From contig JASHVU010000531.1 of assembly GCA_030044455.1 (NCBI GenBank), positions 1-9,231 of the forward strand: a DNA stretch of 9,231 nucleotides. Reading direction: 5' to 3'. Shown here in pieces: positions 1 to 6,052 of this stretch. The position numbers were made by a program, and so were the translations under genes. The DNA is from Acidobacteriaceae bacterium (GTDB lineage: Bacteria > Acidobacteriota > Terriglobia > Terriglobales > Acidobacteriaceae). Within the stretch, counting starts at the first letter, position 1. Each line of letters starts with the position of its first letter. The notes below the pieces were generated by a model. It saw nothing but the letters and a program-made list of their open reading frames with translations, searched no databases and was not told the origin of the DNA.

Positions 1-246
1 CTCAGCGCGGATAACGGCCGGATGTTTTGGATTCCTGCAGGATTTGGTCATGCCTTTTTGGTGCTGAGTGACTTTGCGGGCTTTGCCTACAAAGTGACGG
101 ACTATTATTCCCCTGGGGGAGAGAGGACGATTGTGTGGAACGATCCTGACCTGGCCATCCCGTGGCCGGTTTCGAGCGAAGAGGCGATTGTGTCGGAAAA
201 AGATGCGGCGGGAGTGTGCTTCAAAGATGCAGAAGTATTCGCGTAG
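1..246 (+). CDS. rfbC: dTDP-4-dehydrorhamnose 3,5-epimerase, C-terminal part (5' end outside window)
   Basis: The frame is open from base 1 to a TAG at 244-246 and encodes the last 81 residues of a cupin-fold RmlC/RfbC epimerase. This enzyme epimerises C3 and C5 of dTDP-4-keto-6-deoxyglucose on the way to dTDP-L-rhamnose, a cytosolic precursor for O-antigen and other cell-surface polysaccharides. Family hallmarks in order are the LSADNGR segment, WIPAGFGHAFLVLSD, the YKVTDYYSP segment (whose tyrosine belongs to the sugar-binding and catalytic region in known RmlC structures), then W-N-D-P-D and a PWP motif, and a closing SEKD. These match the normal C-terminal half of the roughly 180-residue family. 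The N-terminal half, including the catalytic His, lies upstream of the window, so completeness cannot be judged. No rhamnose pathway partner is visible downstream. The distinction from a related 3- or 5-epimerase of another deoxysugar is not certain. Confidence 0.88.
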   Translation, partial: LSADNGRMFWIPAGFGHAFLVLSDFAGFAYKVTDYYSPGGERTIVWNDPDLAIPWPVSSEEAIVSEKDAAGVCFKDAEVFA

Positions 247-311
247 AAGCGGAGTCGGGTGGCTGGCACGCCGACCGGCGAGCGGGCCTCGTGGCCAAAG
301 GGCGAAGCTGG

Positions 312-689
312 ATGGATGAAAAGGCGTTATTGCGGCGGTTCAATCTGAGGTGTCTCCTGGTTGCTGGAATGTTGATAGGGGGCATGCCATTCATCATGAC
401 TCCTGTTGTTCTGCGCGGCATGAGTGAAGCCTATCCCAATCTTTATGCTGCGATCTTCAACGGGCTTTCGGTTTTGCCGGCTTCTGCTCTGGCATTCTGG
501 CATCGCCGCATTGCCTGCATCTGGCTCAGCTTGAACGCGGTCATTCTGGTTGCGGCGTGGGCGGAGTTGGCACACAATGGCCGGCAATTCCACGTGGGCG
601 GGTTGCTCACCATGTGCGGCTCCATCGGGGTTGCTCTGTGCCTGGATTATATGGAGTTGCGGCGCTGGCCGGGCGCGCTTGGAGACTGA
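312..689 (+). CDS. small four-helix membrane protein of unknown function
   Basis: Unrecognised protein of 125 residues starting MDEKALLRRF. The frame is also open upstream to an ATG at 162, but that start would overlap rfbC by 85 bases and add a hydrophilic Arg/Gly-rich extension that looks non-coding. The ATG at 312 is preceded by a weak AAGGG about 9 bases away and is preferred. Four hydrophobic stretches are visible at about residues 12-33, 44-63, 67-86 and 95-113, with basic residues before the first (RRF) and after the last (RRWP), so an integral inner-membrane protein is likely. Single Trp and Pro residues punctuate the helices, and I see no catalytic motif. It follows rfbC by 65 bases on the same strand and could share its transcript. 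No family assignment is offered. Confidence 0.6.
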   Translation: MDEKALLRRFNLRCLLVAGMLIGGMPFIMTPVVLRGMSEAYPNLYAAIFNGLSVLPASALAFWHRRIACIWLSLNAVILVAAWAELAHNGRQFHVGGLLTMCGSIGVALCLDYMELRRWPGALGD

Positions 690-741
690 TAAAAGTCGCC
701 TCGCGGACCCCGCCGCAGCAAGTCAAATCTACCCTTGCCAG

Positions 742-750
742 TGGTATACT
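742..750 (+). promoter_or_regulatory. extended -10 promoter candidate for yebC
   Basis: The bases TGGTATACT form an extended -10 element: TG, one base, then TATACT, five of six matches to the sigma-70 consensus. It lies in the 113-base gap before yebC and would place the transcript start near 757, giving a 5' leader of about 45 bases. No good -35 hexamer sits 16-18 bases upstream, which is usual for extended -10 promoters. Confidence 0.5.
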
Positions 751-760
751 CACAGATCGG

Positions 761-775
761 GTGTAATCGATACAC
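761..775 (+). promoter_or_regulatory. 15-bp inverted repeat at the predicted yebC transcript start
   Basis: GTGTA and TACAC form perfect 5-base arms around ATCGA. The element lies just after the predicted start of transcription, a position typical of an operator, although arms this short can arise by chance. No regulator is identified. Confidence 0.25.
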
Positions 776-802
776 CGCCATTTTCACTTCTTTGAGGTAG
801 TT

Positions 803-1549
803 ATGTCCGGCCACTCAAAATGGGCCACCATCAAGCACAAAAAGGGCGCGCTCGATGCCAAGCGCGGCAAGATTTTCACCCGTCTGCTCAAGGAAATTGC
901 CGTCGCTGCAAAGGGCGGGGGCAACCCTGACTCGAACGCCCGGCTCCGCACCGCCGTAGCCGCCGCCAAGGCCGAGAACATGCCTGCCGATAACATCAAA
1001 CGCGCCATCCAGCGCGGCACCGGCGAGTTGGAAGGCGTCAGCTATGAAGAGATTTCCTTCGAGGGATACGGACCGGGCGGGGTGGCGATCATTGTGGACG
1101 TACTCACCGATAACCGCAACCGGGCGGTAAGCGAGATTCGTCATGGCTTTGCCAAGAACGGCGGGAATCTGGGTGAGACCGGCTCTGTAAAATTCATGTT
1201 CCATAAAAAGGGGCTCATCGCGGTCGAGAAGCCGGCGGCCACAGAAGAACAATTGATGGATATTGTGCTGGAACACGGCGGCGAAGACCTGAACGACGAA
1301 GGCGACACCTGGGAGATCATTACCGACCCAGGCTCGCATGAAGCGGTGGCCAACGCGATCAAGGCCGCCGGCATTCCGACCGTTGCCAGCGAGATTACCA
1401 TGCTGGCCTCCACCTATACGAAGCTCGATGGCAACCATGCGGCCCAGATGATCCGGCTGCTTGAGGCGCTGGAAGAGCTGGACGACGTGCAGAATGTCTA
1501 TTCAAACTTCGACATGGACGCCGAACAGGTGGAGCACGCGGCAGGCTAG
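803..1549 (+). CDS. yebC: YebC/PmpR/TACO1 family protein
   Basis: A full-length 248-residue YebC family protein (usual length about 240-250). The N terminus MSGHSKWATIKHKKGALDAK is the family signature. It is followed by the basic helical domain (to about residue 75, ending KRAIQRGTG), then the two mixed alpha/beta domains with YEEISFEGYGPGGVA, the LTDNRNRA motif near residue 103, and GGNLGETGSVKFMF. The start has a GAGGT Shine-Dalgarno at 794-798, four bases upstream. The family was long annotated as a DNA-binding transcriptional regulator (PmpR in Pseudomonas). The mitochondrial homologue TACO1 and recent work on bacterial members point to a role in translation, helping ribosomes through difficult sequences such as proline runs. 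Which role applies here cannot be told from the sequence. It has its own candidate promoter and a strong terminator, so it is probably monocistronic. Confidence 0.96.
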   Translation: MSGHSKWATIKHKKGALDAKRGKIFTRLLKEIAVAAKGGGNPDSNARLRTAVAAAKAENMPADNIKRAIQRGTGELEGVSYEEISFEGYGPGGVAIIVDVLTDNRNRAVSEIRHGFAKNGGNLGETGSVKFMFHKKGLIAVEKPAATEEQLMDIVLEHGGEDLNDEGDTWEIITDPGSHEAVANAIKAAGIPTVASEITMLASTYTKLDGNHAAQMIRLLEALEELDDVQNVYSNFDMDAEQVEHAAG

Positions 1550-1573
1550 ATTGACTCGGCGATAAACGGAAAG

Positions 1574-1602
1574 AGGCCGCCCGGTTGTGGCGGTCTTTTT
1601 TT
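1574..1602 (+). terminator. intrinsic terminator of yebC
   Basis: AGGCCGCC at 1574-1581 pairs with GGCGGTCT at 1589-1596 (8 pairs, one a G-T wobble) around a 7-base loop, and a run of seven T ends at 1602. It lies 25 bases after the yebC stop. This is the clearest factor-independent terminator in the window and isolates yebC from the next gene. Confidence 0.9.
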
Positions 1603-1632
1603 GGCTGAGGGCGGAAGTCAAGGAAAAGCGAG

Positions 1633-1668
1633 TAAGGGACTGAGGGACTAAGGCGCTGAGGGGTTAAG
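1633..1668 (+). repeat. imperfect 8-bp tandem repeat, about 4.5 units
   Basis: Successive units read TAAGGGAC, TGAGGGAC, TAAGGCGC, TGAGGGGT, then a partial TAAG. The consensus is TRAGGGAC. The array fills the space between the yebC terminator and the start of the next gene, and its last full unit supplies the GAGGGG Shine-Dalgarno-like sequence at 1658-1663 for the TTG at 1669. Purine-rich repeats of this look may be dispersed through intergenic regions of the genome, which cannot be tested from one window. Confidence 0.6.
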
Positions 1669-2433
1669 TTGAGGGATAAGATTTTGAGGCGGACATTGAG
1701 GATTTTTTCTTTATTGCTATTGGCTGGAACACTGAATGCTGTGGCGCAGACTGGCGGTGGAGGGGCGAGCCACACGCCCACGTATGGAGATCCGGCGGAC
1801 AATCCCGTGGCCCAGATTAAGCACGATCAGAGCTGGCAATTCGAGCCCTTTGTAAATTATGGCAACGGTTTTGGTAACCGCGATCAGTACAAGTTCTTCT
1901 GGGCGGGAGTCGAAGTAGGAAAAACCCTCACCCCGGTCGTCGGTAAGGGCTGGTGGAGCGGCCAATTCCAGTATGCAGGGAACGTGATGCCATTGTGGCA
2001 GGCATACACCCCGGCGCCGCATGATCAGCAATACACCTGCATTGAGAACGGAGTTGCCGAGCCTTGCGAGCTACCGTTCGGCGGCGGCACGTTTCGCGGC
2101 GTCAGCATTACGCCGGTGATTTTTCGCTGGGAATTCAATACCCATGCCCGCAAGGTGCAGCCCTGGTTCCAGGCGGCGGGCGGCCTCATTTATACCACGC
2201 ACAAGTTTCCACCCAACATTCTCAGCAATGCGAGTCTTGGGATCGACGGCGGCACATGTGTTTGGAATTTTTCTCCCCAGGGGGGCGGAGGATTGCATTT
2301 CTTCCTTCGCGACAAACGGTCGATTGATTTGGGGATTAACGGTGTGCATATTTCGTCGGCATCGCTGGGCGACCGTAATCCCGGCGTGAATGCCAGCGTC
2401 CAGATACAGGTGGGTTATTCGTTCTGGAAATAG
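1669..2433 (+). CDS. exported PagL-like lipid A deacylase / acyloxyacyl hydrolase family protein
   Basis: A protein of up to 254 residues with a Sec signal peptide: basic n-region (RRTLR), hydrophobic core about 12-22, and probable cleavage after NAVA at residue 26. The mature part alternates aromatic and polar residues, as in an outer-membrane beta-barrel, and ends GYSFWK with a C-terminal aromatic. Strand-like segments such as FFWAGVEVGKTLTP, VSITPVIFRWEF and VQPWFQAAGGLIYTTHKFPP match the PagL/acyloxyacyl hydrolase family, which removes an acyl chain from lipid A at the outer membrane. The catalytic segment is H227-I-S229-S-A-S-L-G-D-R-N237-P-G-V-N241: His and Ser are present at PagL spacing, but the place of the catalytic Glu holds Asn241. 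Cys124 and Cys133 bracket a loop and could form a disulfide. Start is uncertain: TTG 1669 has GAGGGG five bases upstream, while TTG 1684 has GAGGG eight bases upstream. Both keep the signal peptide. Activity is inferred, not shown. Confidence 0.72.
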   Translation: MRDKILRRTLRIFSLLLLAGTLNAVAQTGGGGASHTPTYGDPADNPVAQIKHDQSWQFEPFVNYGNGFGNRDQYKFFWAGVEVGKTLTPVVGKGWWSGQFQYAGNVMPLWQAYTPAPHDQQYTCIENGVAEPCELPFGGGTFRGVSITPVIFRWEFNTHARKVQPWFQAAGGLIYTTHKFPPNILSNASLGIDGGTCVWNFSPQGGGGLHFFLRDKRSIDLGINGVHISSASLGDRNPGVNASVQIQVGYSFWK

Positions 2434-2442
2434 TTCGACGCT

Positions 2443-2474
2443 GGACGAAGATCGTCCCAAGCGTCATGCTTGGG
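2443..2474 (+). promoter_or_regulatory. two overlapping hairpins between the PagL-like gene and ftcD
   Basis: GGACGA (2443-2448) and TCGTCC (2452-2457) form a perfect 6-bp stem with a 3-base loop. CCCAAGC (2456-2462) and GCTTGGG (2468-2474) form a perfect 7-bp stem with a 5-base loop. They share bases 2456-2457, so both cannot be fully paired at once. No T-run follows, so neither is a standard intrinsic terminator. The second stem ends eight bases before the GAGGG ribosome site of ftcD at 2482-2486. Confidence 0.5.
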
Positions 2475-2490
2475 CAGGGTCGAGGGAAAG

Positions 2491-3411
2491 ATGAACGGTC
2501 CGATCGTCGAGTGCGTGCCCAATTTCTCAGAGGGCACTGACGCAGCGCGCGTGGAAGCAATTCTTTGCGCGATGCGCGGCGAGGGCGTGTATCTGCTCGA
2601 CTTGTCGATGGATGCCGACCACAATCGTTCGGTTGTGACCATTGCCGGAGCGCCGGCCGCGGTGGTCGAATCCGCCATTCGCGGGGTAGGCAAGGCAGTA
2701 GAACTGATTGACCTGACGCGGCAACAAGGGGCGCACCCGCGCATCGGAGCTGCCGACGTGATTCCGTTTGCACCGGTCGCGGGAATGCGGTTGGAGCAAT
2801 GTGCGCTGTTGGCACGGCAGGCGGGCCTGGAGATATGGCGGCGGTTCGGGGTCCCGGTGTTTTTCTACGAAGCGGCGGCTGCCCGGCCCGACAGGGCCAA
2901 CCTTGAAGACGTGCGCAAAGGGCAGTTTGAAGGGTTGCGGGAAGCGGTAAGCAAGGACCCCTCGCGCCGGCCCGATCTGGGCGGGCCGGTTCTGCATCCG
3001 ACGGCCGGCGCCTGTGCCGTGGGGGCGCGGAAGTTTCTGGTTACCTACAACGTGAGCTTTGACTCGACCGATGTGGCTCTGGTGCGGGCCATGGCCAGGG
3101 AGATTCGGGATTCTTTGGGCGGAGTCAAGGCGGTGCGGGCCATCGGCGTGCTTGCCCACGGGCGGGTGCAACTGTCGATGAACATCCCTGACTTTGAGGC
3201 CACGCCGATCTCGCAGGTTCACCGCAAGGTAGCGGGCCTGGCGGCCAAGCACAAGGCCCGGGTTGCAGAGAGCGAGATTGTAGGCCTGCTGCCCGAGGCA
3301 GCCTATGAGCGGGAAAGCGAGTGGATACGTCAATTAAGCAGGTTCGATCCGGAGACAAAAATCCTGGAACGACGCCTCGCATCTCCACTTCGCTGGCCGG
3401 AAGGGCTATAA
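2491..3411 (+). CDS. ftcD: glutamate formimidoyltransferase (stand-alone FtcD)
   Basis: A 306-residue enzyme that transfers the formimino group of N-formiminoglutamate to tetrahydrofolate (EC 2.1.2.5), the last step of one histidine degradation route, in the cytosol. The N-terminal formiminotransferase subdomain carries ECVPNFSEG (7-15), DADHNRSVVTIAG (41-53) and GAHPRIGAADVIPF (80-93), in which His82 aligns with the catalytic His of mammalian FTCD. The second subdomain follows from about residue 180 (KFLVTYNVSF) and includes VQLSMNIPDF (226-235). Length fits the monofunctional bacterial form: the C-terminal cyclodeaminase domain of the roughly 540-residue mammalian enzyme is absent. The frame extends upstream to a TTG at 2470, but the ATG at 2491 has GAGGG four bases away and begins the conserved N terminus. 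No hut gene (hutH, hutU, hutI) is visible nearby, so histidine catabolism must be encoded elsewhere if it is complete. Confidence 0.94.
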   Translation: MNGPIVECVPNFSEGTDAARVEAILCAMRGEGVYLLDLSMDADHNRSVVTIAGAPAAVVESAIRGVGKAVELIDLTRQQGAHPRIGAADVIPFAPVAGMRLEQCALLARQAGLEIWRRFGVPVFFYEAAAARPDRANLEDVRKGQFEGLREAVSKDPSRRPDLGGPVLHPTAGACAVGARKFLVTYNVSFDSTDVALVRAMAREIRDSLGGVKAVRAIGVLAHGRVQLSMNIPDFEATPISQVHRKVAGLAAKHKARVAESEIVGLLPEAAYERESEWIRQLSRFDPETKILERRLASPLRWPEGL

Positions 3412-3554
3412 CAAGAACCTGTAGGCCCGGCAGCGCGAGTTCGGGTAAGGAAGACGAGTAAAATGGTAAGGGCGAGTTTGCCGGCGTTGGCTTGAGTGTC
3501 CGGCGCATGGTTCTAAAGCAGCCGCTACAGAATACGGGCGATGGCTGGCTTTGC

Positions 3555-3559
3555 GGAGG
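3555..3559 (+). promoter_or_regulatory. Shine-Dalgarno that selects a TTG start
   Basis: GGAGG directly abuts the ATG at 3560, leaving no spacer for that codon, but stands six bases before the in-frame TTG at 3566, an ideal distance. It therefore favours TTG 3566, whose product begins MSKVALKFSM as a compact signal peptide. Confidence 0.6.
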
Positions 3560-3565
3560 ATGGAA

Positions 3566-4528
3566 TTGTCGAAAGTAGCGTTGAAGTTTTCAATGGCGCT
3601 GGTGCTGGCCTCAGGGGCCGCGTGCGCACCGGCTGCGCAGCTCTCCACCGACGCCCGCGGGGCGATTCCCCACGATGTGCAGCAACTGGTGGTGATCGAT
3701 TACCGGGCCATGCAGAACTCGACAGCAGCGATGGATCTGCGCAATCGCGTGATGCCGCCGGAGCTGAAGCAGTTTGACGAGGCGCTTCAGAAGTCGGGAC
3801 TGAACGACAATCACGATGTGGACGAGTTGGCGTTTGCGCTCTTCCGTACCAAGTCTGACACCGATCTGCTCGACACGGTTGGAATTGCGCAGGGGCAATT
3901 TGATGTGCAAGGCATTGTAGCCGGCTTTAAGAAGAACAAGGTCAAAGCGACTCTTGTGCGCACCAACAGCATCTATCCCATGACCAAGGCGGGGATGGTG
4001 CTTTGCTTCGTCGACCCTTCCACCATGGTTTTCGGCGAGAAAGAAGCCGTGGAAAAGGCTCTGGATGCGCGCGACGGGCTGTCGCCGAGCATGTTGAGCA
4101 ATAGCAACATGATGAGCGCAATGCAGAGCGTTGACTCGAATCCGCTGTGGAGCATCCTGGACGAGAAGGGCACCCAGACGATGATGATGCAGCTGCTTGG
4201 TTCAGCGGGTTCGACGGGAAGCGGAACCGATTTTGAGACCGTGCGTAAAAAGCTGGAGACATCCTGGTACTCGATGGATTTTCAACACGGGGTCAAGTTC
4301 GACCTGACCATCTCGACCAACGATGCCTTCACTGCCTCGACATTGTCGTCGCTGATGACAGCGGCCGTCATGGTGCGCAAGATGAGCAGCACCGACACCG
4401 AAAAACAGGCATTGAACGCGACGTCGATTTCAGCCAGCGCGGGTCAACTGACGATCGACTATACAAGCACCGATAACCAGTTCAGCAGCCTGCTGCAGTC
4501 GCCGTTATTCGGGAACATGGTGCGATGA
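3566..4528 (+). CDS. exported protein of unknown function
   Basis: I do not recognise this 320-residue protein with confidence. From the TTG start it begins with a Sec signal peptide (K3, K7, hydrophobic 8-18, then AACAPAAQ), so the mature chain is probably periplasmic or envelope-located. Cys20 is not in a proper lipobox (no Leu/Val at -3), so lipoprotein processing is unlikely. The mature region shows an alternating alpha/beta pattern: QLVVIDYRAM (40-49), FDVQGIVAGFKKNK (112-125), a strand-loop-strand around IYPMTKAGMVLCFVDPSTMVFG (136-157) and a helix EKEAVEKALDARDG (158-171). Then come an unusually Met-rich stretch (NMMSAMQ, TMMMQLLG), a Gly/Ser linker near 212-221, and a C-terminal strand SAGQLTIDYTS. 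The layout recalls DUF3352-type envelope proteins, but only loosely. It stands alone, 154 bases after ftcD, and is the last gene of the plus-strand block. Confidence 0.72.
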   Translation: MSKVALKFSMALVLASGAACAPAAQLSTDARGAIPHDVQQLVVIDYRAMQNSTAAMDLRNRVMPPELKQFDEALQKSGLNDNHDVDELAFALFRTKSDTDLLDTVGIAQGQFDVQGIVAGFKKNKVKATLVRTNSIYPMTKAGMVLCFVDPSTMVFGEKEAVEKALDARDGLSPSMLSNSNMMSAMQSVDSNPLWSILDEKGTQTMMMQLLGSAGSTGSGTDFETVRKKLETSWYSMDFQHGVKFDLTISTNDAFTASTLSSLMTAAVMVRKMSSTDTEKQALNATSISASAGQLTIDYTSTDNQFSSLLQSPLFGNMVR

Positions 4529-4542
4529 GGCTGCGGGGTGGG

Positions 4543-4577
4543 CGCGCGGCCGTTACTCATGCGATAGAGACCGCGCG
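4543..4577. terminator. GC-rich inverted repeat between convergent genes
   Basis: CGCGCGG at 4543-4549 and CCGCGCG at 4571-4577 are perfect 7-base arms around a 21-base loop, in the 55-base gap between two converging stop codons. There is no T-run on either side and the loop is long, so this is at best a weak bidirectional terminator or pause site. In GC-rich DNA it could be chance. Confidence 0.25.
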
Positions 4578-4583
4578 ATTGGA

Positions 4584-4955
4584 TCAGTTCCTTAAATTGA
4601 AAGACGGCACCCAATGAACCTTCCCATCGGGAAGGAGAATGATGAGGTATTGTCCCTCGTCGCCTTGAGCCAGTTTTGTGCCTTGAAGCTGGAACTGCTT
4701 GCCGGTTGAGCCGGTGTATTGCACTTTGATGAAGCCGGAGCCCTGGACTTTAAATTTGTAAGTGTAGACCTGACCGGGATTGAGCGAATCGATGCCAAAG
4801 CTTGCGCTGGGGTAGTCGATTTCGACTTCGTGTATGACTGCGCCGGTGCGGTTGTCAATCATGCAGTCGACGAGGTGAGAATGGCAACCTGAGATGGCCA
4901 GGCTCGATGCAAGAACCAGGACCGGAAGGAATACACGAAACTTCGTATCTCTCAT
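4584..4955 (-). CDS. small lipoprotein of unknown function
   Basis: A 123-residue protein with a lipoprotein signal peptide: MRDTKFR, hydrophobic stretch 8-20, and lipobox L-A-I-S-G-C24, so Cys24 should be lipidated and the chain anchored to a membrane. The mature part (about 100 residues) has a second Cys at 31 and a beta-rich pattern (VIHEVEIDYPSASFGIDSL, GQVYTYKFKVQGSGFIKVQY) that suggests a small beta-sandwich. No enzymatic motif is seen and I cannot name a family. The frame runs up to an ATG at 5027, but that start would lie inside lpxD and put 24 hydrophilic residues before the signal peptide. The ATG at 4955 has GAAGGG about nine bases upstream and is chosen. It follows lpxD by 46 bases on the same strand with no terminator seen between, so co-transcription with lpxD is plausible. 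Confidence 0.75.
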   Translation of the reverse strand: MRDTKFRVFLPVLVLASSLAISGCHSHLVDCMIDNRTGAVIHEVEIDYPSASFGIDSLNPGQVYTYKFKVQGSGFIKVQYTGSTGKQFQLQGTKLAQGDEGQYLIILLPDGKVHWVPSFNLRN

Positions 4956-5001
4956 TTTGATTTGCCCTTCAGAGTCGATTTTTCTGGTTTTTTGATTCGG
5001 A

Positions 5002-6048
5002 TCAACCATCACCATCCTGTTGCGCATCTTCGGGCCCTCTGGATTTCAGCTGCGATTCGACATGCTGCAGGCGCCTGAACAGTTCCGGCAATCTTTCGAA
5101 GATCGCTACGGCACGGAGCCAGGTACGATTGTCGAAGCCGGGGGAGCCGGAGATGGTTTTACCCGGAGGCACATCGTGCGACACGGCGGATTGCGCGGTA
5201 AGAACGACTCCGTCACCCACGGTGCAATGGCCGGCAATGCCCACCTGCCCGGCAAGAATCACGTTGTTGCCGATGACCGACGATCCGGCCAGACCGGTTT
5301 GCGCGCAGAGCAGCGTATCGTTTCCGATACGCGATCCGTGGCCCACCTGGACCAGGTTATCGATTTTGGTTCCGTCGCCGATTTCGGTCGAGCCGACCGT
5401 GGCGCGGTCGATGGTGGCGTTCGCCTGCACGTCGACGCGGCTGCCGATGCGTACCGGGCCGGATTGAGGAATTTTCTCCCACTGGCCTTGGTTGTTTTTG
5501 GCGAAGCCGAAGCCGTCGGCGCCTACGATTGCCCCGTTTTCAAGTGTGACATGATCGCCGAGAACACAGTTTTCGCGCACCACCGCGTGAGCATGGGCAA
5601 AAAAGTGGTGGCCGGTTTCGACGCCGGGATAGAGCACAACGTGGGGCAGAATGGTGGCGTTGGGCCCGAGTTTCACGCCGGGTCCGATCACGGCATAAGC
5701 GCCGATGTGCGCGTCGGGGCCTATCTCGGCGGTGGGATGAACTACTGCCGTGGGGTGAATTCCCGGAGGATAAGCAGGCGGCGCGTAAAAGATCGCGAGG
5801 GCGCGCGAGAAAGCAAAGTAGGGATTTTCGATGCGGAGGGTAGCCGCGGGGATCTCCTGAAAGTCGGGCTCAACAATGACCGCGCCGGCGCGTGTGGTGC
5901 GGGCAAAGGCCGTGTACCTGGGATTGGCGACGAAGGTGATGTCGCCTGCTTCGGCATCTTCAAGTCCTTTGACGCCTGTTACTTCCAGTTCCGCGTTGCC
6001 GCGGAGTTCTGCACCCAATCGGCTTGCTATCTCGCCTAACTTCATCAT
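5002..6048 (-). CDS. lpxD: UDP-3-O-acylglucosamine N-acyltransferase
   Basis: A 348-residue LpxD, which adds the second (N-linked) hydroxyacyl chain to UDP-3-O-acyl-glucosamine from acyl-ACP in lipid A synthesis, at the cytoplasmic side of the inner membrane. The N-terminal uridine-binding domain spans about 1-95 (MMKLGEIASRLGAEL, GDITFVANPRY). A left-handed beta-helix of hexapeptide repeats runs from about 97 to 290, including GADGFGFA (176-183). His237 in NLVQVGHGSRIG aligns with the catalytic His239 of E. coli LpxD. The C-terminal helical part has the usual SGSPG and LPELFRRLQHVESQL. Length is normal. Two adjacent ATGs (6048 and 6045) are possible starts and neither has a recognisable Shine-Dalgarno. 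It sits 30 bases downstream of nuoN rather than in the common bamA-lpxD-fabZ-lpxA cluster. Transcription may come from the nuo operon or from a local promoter. Confidence 0.96.
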   Translation of the reverse strand: MMKLGEIASRLGAELRGNAELEVTGVKGLEDAEAGDITFVANPRYTAFARTTRAGAVIVEPDFQEIPAATLRIENPYFAFSRALAIFYAPPAYPPGIHPTAVVHPTAEIGPDAHIGAYAVIGPGVKLGPNATILPHVVLYPGVETGHHFFAHAHAVVRENCVLGDHVTLENGAIVGADGFGFAKNNQGQWEKIPQSGPVRIGSRVDVQANATIDRATVGSTEIGDGTKIDNLVQVGHGSRIGNDTLLCAQTGLAGSSVIGNNVILAGQVGIAGHCTVGDGVVLTAQSAVSHDVPPGKTISGSPGFDNRTWLRAVAIFERLPELFRRLQHVESQLKSRGPEDAQQDGDG

Positions 6049-6052
6049 GCAA

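Noticed and set aside
162..311. Longer N terminus for the four-helix membrane protein
   Set aside because: It would overlap rfbC by 85 bases and add an Arg/Gly-rich segment with no membrane or domain character; ATG 312 gives a sensible membrane protein.
815..1438. 207-codon frame antisense to yebC
   Set aside because: It has no recognisable motifs and lies fully inside the strongly conserved yebC gene.
2527..3333. 268-codon open frame antisense to ftcD
   Set aside because: The plus strand encodes a full, well-conserved FtcD. The antisense product is Arg/His/Pro-rich and looks like a shadow frame.
3412..3565. Possible small gene or promoter between ftcD and the exported protein
   Set aside because: Only a short shadow ATG frame at 3541 and weak -35/-10-like matches are present. 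The inverted pair GCCGG/CCGGC at 3480-3504 has a 15-base loop and is not convincing.
4956..5027. Longer N terminus for the lipoprotein, starting inside lpxD
   Set aside because: It would place 24 polar residues before the signal peptide, which would block normal export; the ATG at 4955 has an acceptable Shine-Dalgarno.
5020..6039. 339-codon open frame on the plus strand, antisense to almost all of lpxD
   Set aside because: The minus strand is unmistakably LpxD with its catalytic His and hexapeptide repeats. The antisense frame matches no family I know and is explained by codon bias in GC-rich DNA and the regular repeat structure.
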